From an uncultured Altererythrobacter sp. (GTDB lineage: Bacteria > Pseudomonadota > Alphaproteobacteria > Sphingomonadales > Sphingomonadaceae), in the NCBI GenBank assembly GCA_913055875.1, contig CAJXJY010000001.1:62001-126000 (forward strand): DNA of 64,000 nucleotides. The letters are read 5' to 3'. Numbering within the stretch: position 1 is the first letter of the stretch; each line of letters begins with the position of its first letter. Shown piece after piece: positions 43,842-53,436 of the stretch. The translations under genes and the position numbers were made by a program. Under the pieces are notes generated by a model. The model searched no databases. It saw only the letters and a list, made by a program, of their open reading frames with translations, and was not told the DNA's origin.

Positions 43842-44810
43842 CTACCGCGCCGTTTCCGGCTCCCACGGGTGATAGCGGCGCTGCCTGATCCAGCGGGTCG
43901 CGATCCATTTGGTCCCTGCACTCACGGGTAGCCCGGCATGTTCGCTCCGCTTGTCGCTCCCGCCATCGCCGTCGGTATTGGCGAACAGCAGCAGGTCGCC
44001 CTCCTCGCCGCGCACAGTCAGGTCGAGCCGGGGGAAATGCGTCTCGCCGCCCTCGTAACCCGCATTGCAATAGGCGATCGCGGTCCATTGCCGCTGATTG
44101 GCGACGCCCGGCAGCGCATCGACATGCGGGCGGTATTGCTGCTGCGGGGCGTAGCGCAGCACGTGCAGCGGCTCGCCCCATTCGTATTCGGTGCCGCTCA
44201 GCCGCGCGATGCGGCGGTTGATGCGGTTGACCACCAGATCCTCGTGGAGCGGGCCGAAGCTGGCCCCGTCCGAGGTCCGCACGGGGTGCGGGATGCGCCG
44301 GCCCGTGCCCGGCTCCTCGACGAAGGACGGTTCGAGCCGCGGCTCCGCCAGCGCACGGATCCACGCGCATTCCTCGCGCAGCAGCGCGCCGCGTAACAGC
44401 ACGACGCGCGGATCGCCGGACAGCTCTTCGCCGTCGGGCCCGGGCTCTCCGGCATGCTGGCGCAGGAACACGCATTGCGCCGCGATCAAACCGCCATGCT
44501 GCTCGAGCCGCTCCGCCAGCGCCAGCGCGCGCGCGTAATCCGGCTCGCACCCCGTCCCGCTCGCATAGAGCGTGACGAGGCGCAGCGCCGCGGCATCGGC
44601 GCCGCGTCCGGCCGCCGCTTCGAGCAGTTCGACCGCGCCGGCGGGATCGCGCGCGATCCCCTGCCCGGTCAGCTTCCATTCGGCGAGGCACAGCGCGGCC
44701 CAGTCGTCGCCCTGCTCTGCCGCTTCGGTGACGCGGGCGATCGCCTCGTCCTGCTTGCCGCGCCCGATCAACTCGGTCACCGCCTGCAGCAATTGCGCGT
44801 TCTCAACCAT
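43842..44810 (-). CDS. Sel1-repeat 2OG-Fe(II) oxygenase (prolyl 4-hydroxylase-like)
   Basis: The 322-residue protein has Sel1/TPR-like helical repeats at about 1-115 (GDDWAALCLAEWKLTGQGIA, ADAAALRLVTLYASGTG). A P4H-type double-stranded beta-helix follows, with iron ligands His229-x-Asp231 (RPHVDAL) and His291 (SEHAGLP) and 2-oxoglutarate ligand Lys301 (GTKW). It probably hydroxylates a protein side chain. ATG 44810 overlaps the end of the upstream NTPase gene by 8 bases; ATG 44846 would lie deeper inside it. Confidence 0.9.
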   Translation of the reverse strand: MVENAQLLQAVTELIGRGKQDEAIARVTEAAEQGDDWAALCLAEWKLTGQGIARDPAGAVELLEAAAGRGADAAALRLVTLYASGTGCEPDYARALALAERLEQHGGLIAAQCVFLRQHAGEPGPDGEELSGDPRVVLLRGALLREECAWIRALAEPRLEPSFVEEPGTGRRIPHPVRTSDGASFGPLHEDLVVNRINRRIARLSGTEYEWGEPLHVLRYAPQQQYRPHVDALPGVANQRQWTAIAYCNAGYEGGETHFPRLDLTVRGEEGDLLLFANTDGDGGSDKRSEHAGLPVSAGTKWIATRWIRQRRYHPWEPETAR

Positions 44811-45336
44811 CGAGGCATGTTTCCACGAAAGCGGCGCGTTCGGCAATTCCCGCCAGCGGCAGGTCGACCGGATCGTAGCCGTAGTCGCGCCAGGCCCGTG
44901 TTACGGCATCGTCGCTGGCGACGGCTTCCTCCCAGCTCTGGATTCGCTCGCTGTCGCGCCGGTAGATCGCCCGCCAAGCCGGCGCGCGGAAGATCGGCCC
45001 GTCGTAGCGCAGGCTGCGACAGGCGCGGTCGATCTCGGCTGGAACGGCGAACCCTTCGAGCCGCAGGAAGCCGACGATATCGGGGAAGCCGCGGTCGAAT
45101 ACGGTGACGCCGCCCCTCGCTTCCGCGGCATTCCAGGTGCGCAGCTCGGCTTCGAACATGGCAAGCGCGAAGTCGAGCGGGCGCTCGGCGCGCAGCTCCA
45201 TCCCGCCCGGCGCCGCGAGGATCGCGCGCGCCCCTTCGGCTTCGGTCGCGATTCCCCGCCGTGCGAGTTCGGCCAGCAGCGTCGATTTGCCCGCTCCCGG
45301 AGCGCCGGTGATCGCGGCTTTCCGGGCCGAGAGCAC
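44803..45336 (-). CDS. AAA_28-type NTPase/kinase (NadR/Ttd14-like)
   Basis: The 177-residue P-loop protein has GAPGAGKST at 11-19, DRGFPDIVGFL and a C-terminal lid with YRRDSERIQ. This is the AAA_28 group related to NadR ribosylnicotinamide kinase and Ttd14. The GTG start lies one base after the rho stop (TAG-C-GTG), so reinitiation by ribosomes finishing rho is likely. Substrate unknown. Confidence 0.87.
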   Translation of the reverse strand: MLSARKAAITGAPGAGKSTLLAELARRGIATEAEGARAILAAPGGMELRAERPLDFALAMFEAELRTWNAAEARGGVTVFDRGFPDIVGFLRLEGFAVPAEIDRACRSLRYDGPIFRAPAWRAIYRRDSERIQSWEEAVASDDAVTRAWRDYGYDPVDLPLAGIAERAAFVETCLDG

Positions 45337-45337
45337 G

Positions 45338-46603
45338 CTACTGGTTCATATTGGCGAAGAAGTCCTCGTTGCTCTTCGAATCCTTCATCTTGTCGAGCAG
45401 GAATTCCATCGCGTCGACGGTGCCCATCTGCATGAGGATCCGGCGCAGCACCCACATCTTGGAGAGCACGTCCTTGTCGACCAGCAGCTCTTCCTTGCGC
45501 GTGCCGGACTTGCCGACGTCGAGGCTGGGGAAGATGCGCTTGTCGGAGACCTTGCGGTCGAGCACGATTTCCGAGTTGCCCGTGCCCTTGAACTCCTCGA
45601 AGATGACTTCGTCCATGCGGCTGCCGGTATCGATCAGCGCGGTGGCGATGATCGACAGCGAGCCGCCTTCCTCGATATTGCGCGCCGCGCCGAAGAAGCG
45701 CTTGGGCCGCTGCAGCGCATTGGCGTCGACACCGCCTGTCAGCACCTTGCCCGAGCTCGGGACGACGGTGTTGTAGGCGCGGCCGAGGCGGGTGATCGAA
45801 TCGAGCAGGATCACCACGTCCTTCTTGTGCTCGACCAGCCGCTTGGCCTTCTCGATCACCATCTCGGCGACCTGGACATGACGGTTGGCGGGCTCGTCGA
45901 ACGTCGAGGAGATGACCTCGCCCTTCACCGAGCGCTGCATGTCGGTGACTTCCTCGGGCCGCTCGTCGACCAGCAGCACCAGCAGGAACACTTCGGGGTG
46001 GTTGTCGGTGATTGCCTTGGCGATGTTCTGGAGGAGCACGGTCTTGCCGGTGCGCGGCGGGGCGACGATCAGCGCGCGCTGGCCCTTGCCCTGCGGGCTG
46101 ACGATATCGATCACCCGCGCCGACTTGTCCTTGACCGTCGGATCGGCGCTGTCGAGCGTCAGCTTCTCGTCAGGATAGAGCGGGGTGAGATTGTCGAAAT
46201 TGGTCCGGTGGCGGACCTGCTCGGGATCCTCGTAATTGACGCTGGTGAGCTTGGTCAGCGCGAAATAGCGCTCGCCTTCCTTAGGCGCGCGAATCTCGCC
46301 CTCGACCGTGTCGCCGGTGCGCAGGCCCCATTTGCGAATCTGGTTGGGCGAGACGTAGATGTCGTCGGGCCCGGCGAGGTAGTTCGCCTCCGGGCTGCGC
46401 AGGAAGCCGAAACCGTCCTGCAGCACCTCGATGGTGCCGATGCCCATGATCTTGTCGTCGTAATCCTCGTCCTCGGCGAGTTCGCGCAGGATGCAGAACA
46501 TCAGGTCCTGCCGGCGCATGGTCGAGGCGCCCTCGACGCCCAGCTCTTCCGCCATGCCGACGAGTTCTGCCGGCGGTTTCAGTTTCAGATCCTTGAGATG
46601 CAT
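45338..46603 (-). CDS. rho: Transcription termination factor Rho
   Basis: The 421-residue hexameric RNA helicase has the Rho N domain ([20 protein letters not shown]), the RNA-binding cold-shock-like region with DGFGFLR (63-69), and the P-loop APPRTGKT (181-188). Also visible are [12 protein letters not shown] (Walker B region) and the Q- and R-loop segments ([35 protein letters not shown]). ATG 46603 was chosen as the standard family start. hemJ lies 190 bp upstream on the same strand. Confidence 0.99.
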   Translation of the reverse strand: MHLKDLKLKPPAELVGMAEELGVEGASTMRRQDLMFCILRELAEDEDYDDKIMGIGTIEVLQDGFGFLRSPEANYLAGPDDIYVSPNQIRKWGLRTGDTVEGEIRAPKEGERYFALTKLTSVNYEDPEQVRHRTNFDNLTPLYPDEKLTLDSADPTVKDKSARVIDIVSPQGKGQRALIVAPPRTGKTVLLQNIAKAITDNHPEVFLLVLLVDERPEEVTDMQRSVKGEVISSTFDEPANRHVQVAEMVIEKAKRLVEHKKDVVILLDSITRLGRAYNTVVPSSGKVLTGGVDANALQRPKRFFGAARNIEEGGSLSIIATALIDTGSRMDEVIFEEFKGTGNSEIVLDRKVSDKRIFPSLDVGKSGTRKEELLVDKDVLSKMWVLRRILMQMGTVDAMEFLLDKMKDSKSNEDFFANMNQ

Positions 46604-46792
46604 GATGTATTTCCAGTAGGTGGGAATCGGCCGGCAGGTCGTATGGGCTTGGAGAAAGCGGACCCGGCTCCTGCTGAAGCAAGGAACCTCGACCGGGATT
46701 GGTGACACGCGAAATATGTCAGCTGCGGCGCGGCGTCAATTCGATTCGGGATCGGCGGCGTTCGGCTCGCCGCAAAGCGCGAACGGGCCGGG

Positions 46793-47239
46793 TTAGAACG
46801 GCTTGATGATGACCAGCACCACGATCAGCGCTGCGGCGATGCCGGGCACCTCGTTGAGCAGGCGCAGCTTGCGACCCTCGAACGGGCGCTCGCCTCTGGC
46901 CAGCTTCTTCGCGTAGCCCGCCATCCAGCCGTGATAGCCCGACAGCAGCAAGACCAGCAGCAGCTTGGTATGGAACCACCCCTGCGCCCAGACTTCGGTG
47001 GCGTAGGCGAGCGTCAGCCCGAGCGCCCACACCACGACGATCGACGGGAGCAGGATGATCTTGAGCAGCTTGCGCTCGCGATCGATCCACACGGCGTCCG
47101 CCTCGCTTCCGGGCGGCCCGTCTTCCTGATGGTACACGAAGAAGCGCGGCAGCATGAACAGCCCCGCCATCCAGAAGATGACGAAGATGATGTGGCCAGC
47201 CTTGAGCCAGAAATAGGTCATCGCGAGGACATCCTGCAT
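46793..47239 (-). CDS. hemJ: Protoporphyrinogen oxidase HemJ
   Basis: The 148-residue membrane protein has four predicted helices. It contains KAGHIIFVIFWMAGLFMLPR with the conserved His15 and a RLLNEVPGIAA segment, as in HemJ (TIGR00701/CopD-like). It oxidises protoporphyrinogen IX to protoporphyrin IX with quinone as the likely acceptor. It follows hemE by 31 bp on the same strand, so two heme enzymes share an mRNA beside oriC. Confidence 0.95.
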   Translation of the reverse strand: MQDVLAMTYFWLKAGHIIFVIFWMAGLFMLPRFFVYHQEDGPPGSEADAVWIDRERKLLKIILLPSIVVVWALGLTLAYATEVWAQGWFHTKLLLVLLLSGYHGWMAGYAKKLARGERPFEGRKLRLLNEVPGIAAALIVVLVIIKPF

Positions 47240-47270
47240 GGCGGCGATGTAGGAACTCGGACCGCGCGCG

Positions 47271-48296
47271 TCACCCCCGCCATGCGCGGACCGTGCGGAT
47301 CAGCGTCTCGACATGCGCGATCGGCGTGCGCCGGTCGATCCCGTGGCCGAGATTGAACACGTGCGGCCGGTCGGCAAAGGCGCGCAGGACGGTCTCCGCC
47401 CGTTGTTCGAGCCGCGCGCCGCCCGCAAGCAGCAGCAATGGATCGAGATTGCCCTGCACCGGCATGCCGGCGGGCAGTTCGCGCGCCGCCCAGGCCGGGT
47501 CGAGCGCCTCGTCCACCCCGACCGCCTGCACAGCCGTCTCGCGCGCATAGGCGGGCAGTTTCTCGCCCGCGCCCTTGGGAAAACCGATCACCGGGGTCGC
47601 GGGATGGCGTTCGCGCAGCGCCGCCACGATCGCCGCATTGGGGGCGATCACCCAGCGCTCGAATTCGTCGGGCGCGAGGCTGCCCGCCCAGCTGTCGAAC
47701 AGCTGCACCGCTTCGGCCCCGGCCTCGATCTGCCCGCACAGGTACTCGATCGTGACCGCGGCAATCCGGTCGACGATCGCCCGGAACGCGTCCGGGTCGC
47801 GATAAGCCATCGCGCGCGCGGCGTGCTGGTCGCGGCTCCCCTCGCCCGCGACCATGTAGGTCGCGACCGTCCACGGGCTGCCCGCGAAACCCAGCAGCGT
47901 CGTCTCGTCGCCCAGCGCAGTCTTCACCTTCGCCACCGTGTCGTAGATCGGCGCGAGCCGCTCGGGCACGGCTGCGAGCGAATCGAGTGCCGCATCGACC
48001 AGCGGCGGCGACAGCTGCGGTCCTTCGCCCGTGAGGAAGGCGAGATCCTGCCCCATCGCGTAGGGGACGATCAGGATGTCGGAGAACAGGATCGCCCCGT
48101 CGAACCCGAACCGCCTGATCGGCTGCAGCGTCACTTCGGCCGCGGCGTCGGTGTCGTAGACCAGTTCGAGGAAGCCGCCCTTTTCGGCGCGCAGCTCGCG
48201 ATATTCGGGCAGGTAGCGCCCCGCCTGGCGCATGAGCCACAGCGGCACGCCATCGCCGCGCCTGCCGTTCAGCGTATCGAGGAGGATTCCGGGCAT
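47271..48296 (-). CDS. hemE: Uroporphyrinogen decarboxylase
   Basis: The 341-residue enzyme decarboxylates uroporphyrinogen III to coproporphyrinogen III. Signatures are WLMRQAGRYLPEYRELR near the N terminus, GFAGSPWTVATYMVAG, FDSWAGSL and NLGHGIDRRTPI. In Caulobacter and many relatives hemE flanks the chromosome origin, and here the upstream gap has origin features. Confidence 0.98.
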   Translation of the reverse strand: MPGILLDTLNGRRGDGVPLWLMRQAGRYLPEYRELRAEKGGFLELVYDTDAAAEVTLQPIRRFGFDGAILFSDILIVPYAMGQDLAFLTGEGPQLSPPLVDAALDSLAAVPERLAPIYDTVAKVKTALGDETTLLGFAGSPWTVATYMVAGEGSRDQHAARAMAYRDPDAFRAIVDRIAAVTIEYLCGQIEAGAEAVQLFDSWAGSLAPDEFERWVIAPNAAIVAALRERHPATPVIGFPKGAGEKLPAYARETAVQAVGVDEALDPAWAARELPAGMPVQGNLDPLLLLAGGARLEQRAETVLRAFADRPHVFNLGHGIDRRTPIAHVETLIRTVRAWRG

Positions 48297-48627
48297 CGGG
48301 TCGGGGTCAATCCAATTAAATAAAGATTCTTATTAAGATTGTTGGAGACTGTTGGCCCTGTGGAAAGCGGGGACAAGCGCCCCCTGCCCGATTTGTCCCG
48401 CTTTGAACAGGCCGCCGGCAGGCGCGACTCATGCATTTGCCGAGTCAACGAAAGCTTTTGCCCGCTATCCCCAGCCTGCGGAAAACACTGTTCGCATGTC
48501 CACAAGTGCCGGGGCGAAGGACTCGGATCGGGCATGGAATCGCCGCCCGAACTTGTCGACGGCGCTGTCCCGTGGTTTATCCCGGACCTTCTCCACAACC
48601 CTCGTTCACTGGCCGACCGACACCTTC
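48297..48627. other. Candidate chromosomal replication origin (oriC)
   Basis: These 331 bp contain no gene and separate the divergent hemE and PpsR-type genes. An AT-rich patch (about 48310-48347) could be the unwinding element. DnaA-box-like nonamers (consensus TTATCCACA) are TTCTCCACA 48589-48597 (8/9), ATGTCCACA 48496-48504 (7/9), CTATCCCCA 48465-48473 (7/9), and CTTTCCACA on the minus strand at 48367-48359 (7/9). Gene strands flip outward on both sides, and parABS lies 11 kb away. The location equals that of Caulobacter oriC beside hemE. Confidence 0.65.
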
Positions 48628-49473
48628 ATGAGCCGATTGCATCTTCATCTCGTCTCCGATTCCACCGGGGAAACGCTCGAAATGGTCGTCAAGGCGGTGC
48701 TGGCCCAGTTCGAGGATACCGAGGTCGACCGCCATTTCTGGCCGATGGTCCGCTCGCGCCAGCATCTCGACCGGATCGTGCCCGAGATATCGGCCCATCC
48801 CGGCCTCGTCCTGTTCACCCTCGTCAACGAGGAGACGCGCGCGCGGCTGGAAGACCATTGCCGCCAGCTCGGCCTGCCCGCGGTGCCCGCGCTCGACGCG
48901 GTGACCGAGGCGCTCGAGGCGCAATTGGGGCAGGAGGCGCATGGGCGACCGGGGCGCCAGCACCTCATGGACGAGGCCTATTTCCGCCGTGTCGACGCGA
49001 TCCACTACACTATCGCGCATGACGATGGTGTCGGGCACGAGAACTGGGAGGAGGCCGATATCGTGCTGGCAGGCGTGTCACGCACCTCGAAGACGCCGAC
49101 CAGCATCTATCTCGCCAATCGCGGCTACAAGACCGCCAATATCCCGATCGTGATCGAGAGCCCGCCGCCCGACGCGCTGTATAAGCTGCGCAATCCGCTG
49201 GTGATCGGCCTCACCACCGCCCCCGACCGGCTGGTCCAGATCCGCCGCAATCGCCTGTTGAGCCTGCACGAGGATACCGGAACCTCCTATGCCGACGACG
49301 AGCGCGTGCGCGATGAAGTGAAATTCGCCCGCCGCATGTTCGCCGACAATGGCTGGCCGGTGATCGACGTCACCCGCCGCTCGATCGAGGAGACCGCCGC
49401 GGCGGCGATCCGCCTGCTCGGCCAGCGTTCGGGGGACGAAACGCCCTCTTTGCTGGGATCGAAGCCGATATGA
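48628..49473 (+). CDS. Pyruvate, phosphate dikinase regulatory protein (DUF299, PpsR/PDRP type)
   Basis: The 281-residue protein is a bifunctional kinase/pyrophosphorylase that switches PPDK or PEP synthase off and on. [18 protein letters not shown] opens it, and the nucleotide loop [18 protein letters not shown] lies at 149-166. The upstream frame to 48352 crosses the origin region and is not used. It overlaps the maf gene by 4 bases and starts the rightward operon leaving oriC. Confidence 0.95.
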   Translation: MSRLHLHLVSDSTGETLEMVVKAVLAQFEDTEVDRHFWPMVRSRQHLDRIVPEISAHPGLVLFTLVNEETRARLEDHCRQLGLPAVPALDAVTEALEAQLGQEAHGRPGRQHLMDEAYFRRVDAIHYTIAHDDGVGHENWEEADIVLAGVSRTSKTPTSIYLANRGYKTANIPIVIESPPPDALYKLRNPLVIGLTTAPDRLVQIRRNRLLSLHEDTGTSYADDERVRDEVKFARRMFADNGWPVIDVTRRSIEETAAAAIRLLGQRSGDETPSLLGSKPI

Positions 49474-50054
49474 TCCTCGTCCTCGCATCGCAGAGCGCGT
49501 CGCGCCGGGCGATGCTCGAAGCGGCGGGCGTGCCGTTCGAGGCGATTCCCGCCGCCATCGACGAGCGCGCGGTCGAAGCCGGGTTGGAGGGTCGCGCGCC
49601 GGACGCGGTCGCGCGCGAACTCGCCGGGGCCAAGGCGCTCGAAGTGTCGAACCGCTATCCGCACCGGACCGTGCTCGGCAGCGATTCGCTGGTGACGGTC
49701 GACCATCGCCGCTTCGACAAGCCGCAATCGCGCGAGCATGCGGGCGAACACCTGCGGTTCTTTTCGGGCCGCACCATGCTGCTGCACAGCGCCGCGGCGC
49801 TGGCGGTCGACGGCAAGCTCGTGTGGAGTACCGCCGAGACCGCCGAACTGAAGGTCAGGACGCTGAGCGAAGCCTTCATCGAGGACTATTTCGACCACGA
49901 ATGGCCTGCCGTCGCCGGCTGCGTCGGGGTGTTCCGGATCGAGGCGCGCGGCGTGCAGTTGTTCGAGCGCATCGAAGGAAGTCATTTCACCGTGCTCGGC
50001 ATGCCGTTGCTGCCGGTGCTTGGCGCGTTGCGCGAGCGCGGAGTGCTGCCGTGA
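49470..50054 (+). CDS. Maf-family nucleotide pyrophosphatase
   Basis: The 194-residue protein has the Maf signature [16 protein letters not shown] at the N terminus, LGSDSLV and the [11 protein letters not shown] region. Maf proteins hydrolyse non-canonical or canonical NTPs (for example dTTP/UTP or m7GTP). It sits between ppsR-type and aroE genes with overlapping ends, as in many alphaproteobacteria. Confidence 0.95.
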   Translation: MILVLASQSASRRAMLEAAGVPFEAIPAAIDERAVEAGLEGRAPDAVARELAGAKALEVSNRYPHRTVLGSDSLVTVDHRRFDKPQSREHAGEHLRFFSGRTMLLHSAAALAVDGKLVWSTAETAELKVRTLSEAFIEDYFDHEWPAVAGCVGVFRIEARGVQLFERIEGSHFTVLGMPLLPVLGALRERGVLP

Positions 50055-50908
50055 GCGTTCCGTACGCCGAAGTGATCGGCGATCCGATCGCGCAATCCAA
50101 ATCGCCCGCGATCCATCGCTTCTGGTTCGAGCGAAAAGGGCTCGAGGGCGACTATCGGGCGCAACGGGTCTCCGCCGGCGACCTCGCGGGCTATTTCGCA
50201 CGGCGGCGCGAGGATCCGGCCTGGCGCGGCTGCAACGTCACCATGCCGCACAAGCAGGCGGCGATGGTGCAGTGCGACCGAATAGACCCGCTGGCGCAAC
50301 AGGTCGGCGCGGTGAACACGGTGGTGCGCACGGACGACGGCATGCTGACCGGATACAACACCGATGTCGCCGGGTTCCTGGAGCCTCTCGGGCCGACGCT
50401 CGCGCAGAATCACCTGTTCCGCATGGCGCGCGTGCTCGGAACGGGAGGAGCGGCGCGCGCCATCGTCGCCGGGCTGGCCGGGCAGGGTTTCGTCGTCGTC
50501 CTCGCCGGGCGCAATCCGGACAAGGCGCGCGCGCTGCTCGACGAATTCGATCCGGGCGGCGAGCACCATGCCACGACCCTCGACCATTTCGCCGAACCGA
50601 CCGATTTCGCCTTCGACGGCCGCGAAGGATGCTGCGACCTGCTGGTCAACGCGACTCCGCTTGGCATGCGCGGGCAGCCGGCATTGCCGTTCGATTTCGG
50701 CCATGCGCCGCCCGGCAGCGTCGCCTACGACATCGTTACCGACCCGGTGCGGACCGATTTCCTCACGCGCGCCGAGGCCGCAGGGTTCGCGACCATCGAC
50801 GGGCTTGCGATGCTGATCGGCCAGGCGGCCGTCGCCTTCCGGCACTTCTTCGGCGCCGACGCCCCGCGCGAACACGACGCCGAACTACGCGAAATGCTGC
50901 TCCGATGA
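50051..50908 (+). CDS. aroE: Shikimate dehydrogenase (NADP+)
   Basis: The 285-residue enzyme begins at GTG 50051, overlapping the maf stop. [20 protein letters not shown] is the shikimate-binding start, [10 protein letters not shown] carries the catalytic lysine, and [13 protein letters not shown] is the NADP loop. It reduces 3-dehydroshikimate in the aromatic amino acid pathway. Its stop overlaps coaE by ATGA. Confidence 0.97.
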   Translation: MSVPYAEVIGDPIAQSKSPAIHRFWFERKGLEGDYRAQRVSAGDLAGYFARRREDPAWRGCNVTMPHKQAAMVQCDRIDPLAQQVGAVNTVVRTDDGMLTGYNTDVAGFLEPLGPTLAQNHLFRMARVLGTGGAARAIVAGLAGQGFVVVLAGRNPDKARALLDEFDPGGEHHATTLDHFAEPTDFAFDGREGCCDLLVNATPLGMRGQPALPFDFGHAPPGSVAYDIVTDPVRTDFLTRAEAAGFATIDGLAMLIGQAAVAFRHFFGADAPREHDAELREMLLR

Positions 50909-51504
50909 GCAGGCCGCTGATCGTCGGCCTCACCGGTTCGATCGGGATGGGCAAGTCGACCGTCGCGGCGATGTTCGCAGGCGCCGGCGTGCCGGTATTC
51001 GACGCCGATGCCGAGGTGCGGCGGATGCAGGGCCCGGGCGGCGCGCTGGTATCCGCGATCGAAGCCGCTTTTCCCGGCTCGACCGGCGCAGAGGGCGTGC
51101 TGCGCGACGCGCTCGGCGCGCAGGTGTTCGGGGATCCCGACGCGCTCGCCCGGCTCGAGGCGATCGTGCACCCCGCCGTCGCGGCCAAGCGGCAGGAATT
51201 CCTGCTCGAGCACGCCGGCGCGCCGCTGGTGCTGTTCGACATCCCGCTGCTGTTCGAAAAGGGCGGGCACGAGCTGGTCGATACCGTGGTGGTGGTCTCC
51301 GCACCGGCCGAAATCCAGCGCGAGCGGGTGCTCGCCCGCCCCGGCATGACGCCGGAAAAATTCGCCCATATCCTGTCGCTGCAGGTTCCCGACGCCGAGA
51401 AACGCACGCGCGCCGACCACGTGATCGACACCGGCACGACGCTCGCCGAAACCGAGGCGCAGGTCGCCGCGCTGGTCAACCGGCTGACCGTCACCGAAAC
51501 GTAA
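50905..51504 (+). CDS. coaE: Dephospho-CoA kinase
   Basis: The 199-residue kinase has P-loop GLTGSIGMGKST (8-19), FDADAEVR and DIPLLFEKGG, as in CoaE. It performs the last step of coenzyme A synthesis. It is coupled to aroE through a 4-base overlap. Confidence 0.97.
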   Translation: MSRPLIVGLTGSIGMGKSTVAAMFAGAGVPVFDADAEVRRMQGPGGALVSAIEAAFPGSTGAEGVLRDALGAQVFGDPDALARLEAIVHPAVAAKRQEFLLEHAGAPLVLFDIPLLFEKGGHELVDTVVVVSAPAEIQRERVLARPGMTPEKFAHILSLQVPDAEKRTRADHVIDTGTTLAETEAQVAALVNRLTVTET

Positions 51505-51506
51505 AA

Positions 51507-51525
51507 AAGAGCGAGTCGCGCTCTT
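51507..51525 (-). terminator. Minus-strand terminator-like hairpin between coaE and dnaQ
   Basis: AAGAGCG (51507-51513) pairs with CGCTCTT (51519-51525). Read on the minus strand, a run of T (complement of 51503-51508) follows, so it could stop antisense transcription heading toward the origin operon. Confidence 0.4.
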
Positions 51526-51559
51526 GCAACCGGGCGATCCGAGTCCGATACAGAGTCCG

Positions 51560-52249
51560 ATGCGCGAAATCGTGTTCGATACCGAAACCACCGGCCTCGA
51601 CCCCCAGACAGGGGACCGGATGGTCGAAATAGGCTGCGTCGAACTGGTCAACCGCGTTGAAACCGGCGCCACGTTCCACGCCTATTACAATCCCGAACGC
51701 GACATGCCGGCGGGTGCCGAGGCGGTGCACGGGCTGTCCGCCGCTTTCCTGTCGGACAAGCCGCTGTTCCGCGATACCTTCGCCGAACTGCTCGAATTCA
51801 TCGGCGATGCGCCGCTCGTCGCGCATAATGCCGGGTTCGATTTCGGCTTCCTCAACGCCGAGCTGGCGCTGTGCGCGATGGATCCGGTCTGCACCAGCCG
51901 GATGGTCGATACGGTTGCGCTCGCGCGCAAGAAACATCCCGGGGCCAAGCTCTCGCTCGACGCGCTATGCACCCGCTACGGCATCGATCGCAGCCACCGG
52001 GTCAAGCACGGCGCGCTGCTCGATGCCGAATTGCTGGCGCAGGTCTATGTCGAGCTGACCGGCGGGCGCCAGATCGGGCTCGAACTGGCCGCCGAAGCGG
52101 GTGAGGACAAGGCGGTCGCGCTCGCCGGCGCCCCGGCCGCGACCCCGCGCGAACGGCGCGAGCCGCGCCCGCATGCCGCCGGCGCCGAGGAACTCGCGCG
52201 GCACGAGGCGTTTATCAAGACGATCGAATCGCCCCTCTGGGGCCGATAG
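51560..52249 (+). CDS. dnaQ: DNA polymerase III epsilon subunit (proofreading exonuclease)
   Basis: The 229-residue DEDDh exonuclease has FDTETTGLDP (Exo I, Asp7/Glu9), HNAGFDFGFLNAEL (Exo II) and HGALLDAELLAQVY (Exo III with the His-Asp pair). It proofreads for the replicative polymerase. ATG 51560 gives the standard start. Its place beside oriC with coaE is common in this order. Confidence 0.97.
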   Translation: MREIVFDTETTGLDPQTGDRMVEIGCVELVNRVETGATFHAYYNPERDMPAGAEAVHGLSAAFLSDKPLFRDTFAELLEFIGDAPLVAHNAGFDFGFLNAELALCAMDPVCTSRMVDTVALARKKHPGAKLSLDALCTRYGIDRSHRVKHGALLDAELLAQVYVELTGGRQIGLELAAEAGEDKAVALAGAPAATPRERREPRPHAAGAEELARHEAFIKTIESPLWGR

Positions 52250-52280
52250 GACTTCGCTTCGCAGCAGGAGAACAGCGACG

Positions 52281-52853
52281 ATGGATATCAGGGTTTCGGG
52301 CCACCAGATCGAAACGGGCAGCGCGCTCCAGGATCATGTCTCCGACCGGCTGAACGCCATCGTCGAGAAATATTTCAACCGGGCGATTTCCTCACAGGTC
52401 ACCTTCGGCAAGGCGCCGGCAGGGATGTTCAGCTGCGACATCGTCACGCATGTGATGCAGGGCCTGATCCTCAAGGCGCATGCCGCGGCGCAGGACGCGC
52501 ACCAGGCGCTCGACCAGGCGGCGGGCAAGATCGAGAAACAGCTGCGGCGCTACAAGCGGCGCATCCAGGACCGCCACGAACAGGCCGCGCAGGCGCTCAA
52601 GGACGAGGAGGCGTCCTACCGCATCTTCGCCGCTCCCGACGCCGAGAGCGAGGATGGCGAGCTCGAGGCGGAAGCGCCGCCGATCATCGCCGAAACCACC
52701 GCCGACATTCCCGAAGCGAGCGTCGCCGATGCGGTGATGATGCTCGATCTGCGCGATACCAACGCGCTGTTTTTCAAAAATGCTGGCAGCGGACGGCATA
52801 ATATGGTTTATCGCCGCCGCGACGGTTCGATCGGCTGGGTCGAACCGCGCTGA
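52281..52853 (+). CDS. hpf: Long ribosome hibernation promoting factor
   Basis: The 190-residue protein has the N-terminal S30AE/YfiA domain (MDIRVSGHQIETGSALQDHV) and the C-terminal dimerisation domain (VMMLDLRDTNALFFKNAGSG, VYRRRDGSIGWVEP) of long HPF, which pairs 70S ribosomes into 100S dimers in stationary phase. ptsN follows, as in rpoN-hpf-ptsN loci, but rpoN is not here. Confidence 0.96.
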   Translation: MDIRVSGHQIETGSALQDHVSDRLNAIVEKYFNRAISSQVTFGKAPAGMFSCDIVTHVMQGLILKAHAAAQDAHQALDQAAGKIEKQLRRYKRRIQDRHEQAAQALKDEEASYRIFAAPDAESEDGELEAEAPPIIAETTADIPEASVADAVMMLDLRDTNALFFKNAGSGRHNMVYRRRDGSIGWVEPR

Positions 52854-52974
52854 CCGCCCCGCTCGCAGATTGGGGCACACCGGCATTCCGTCACGCCCGG
52901 GCAAACACCGCGTTTCGCGGCCGACAGGGTGCCGTTCGGTCGGTATTTCGATTTTGGTCGCGCAAGATTTGGAC

Positions 52975-53436
52975 ATGAACGTCGATTTCAAACTCTCACC
53001 CGAAGCGCTCGCTCTAGCGCAGGCCGACAGCAAGCCGGCGATTCTCGAACAGCTCGCGCAGCGTTTCGCGCTGGCCTACGGGCTCGACGCGGGACTCGTG
53101 CTCGAAGCGCTCAAGGAGCGCGAGACGCTCGGCAGCACCGGTTTCGGACGCGGGGTCGCGCTGCCGCATGCGCGTATCGAGGGTATCAACCGGCCGGTCG
53201 CCGCGCTGCTCAAGCTCGAGGCACCGGTCGATTTCGCCGCGGCCGACGATCTGCCGGTCGACCTGGTGATCGGGCTGCTTTCGCCGGTCAACGCCGGCGC
53301 CACCCACCTGCACGCGCTGGCGGCGATTTCGCGCATGGTGCGCGACGATGCGACGCACGAGGCGCTTTGCGAGGCCGGCAGCGCCGAAGCGCTCTATGTC
53401 CTGCTCGCCGACGCAACCGATCGTGATGCCGCCTGA
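52975..53436 (+). CDS. ptsN: PTS IIA-like nitrogen regulatory protein
   Basis: The 153-residue EIIA domain has the phosphorylation site His65 in RGVALPHARIEG and the LLSPVNAGATHLHALA segment. PtsN is the terminal acceptor of the PTS-Ntr relay and adjusts potassium, nitrogen and stress responses. ATG 52975 was chosen; the frame is open further upstream. It overlaps the thioesterase gene by 11 bases. Confidence 0.94.
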   Translation: MNVDFKLSPEALALAQADSKPAILEQLAQRFALAYGLDAGLVLEALKERETLGSTGFGRGVALPHARIEGINRPVAALLKLEAPVDFAAADDLPVDLVIGLLSPVNAGATHLHALAAISRMVRDDATHEALCEAGSAEALYVLLADATDRDAA

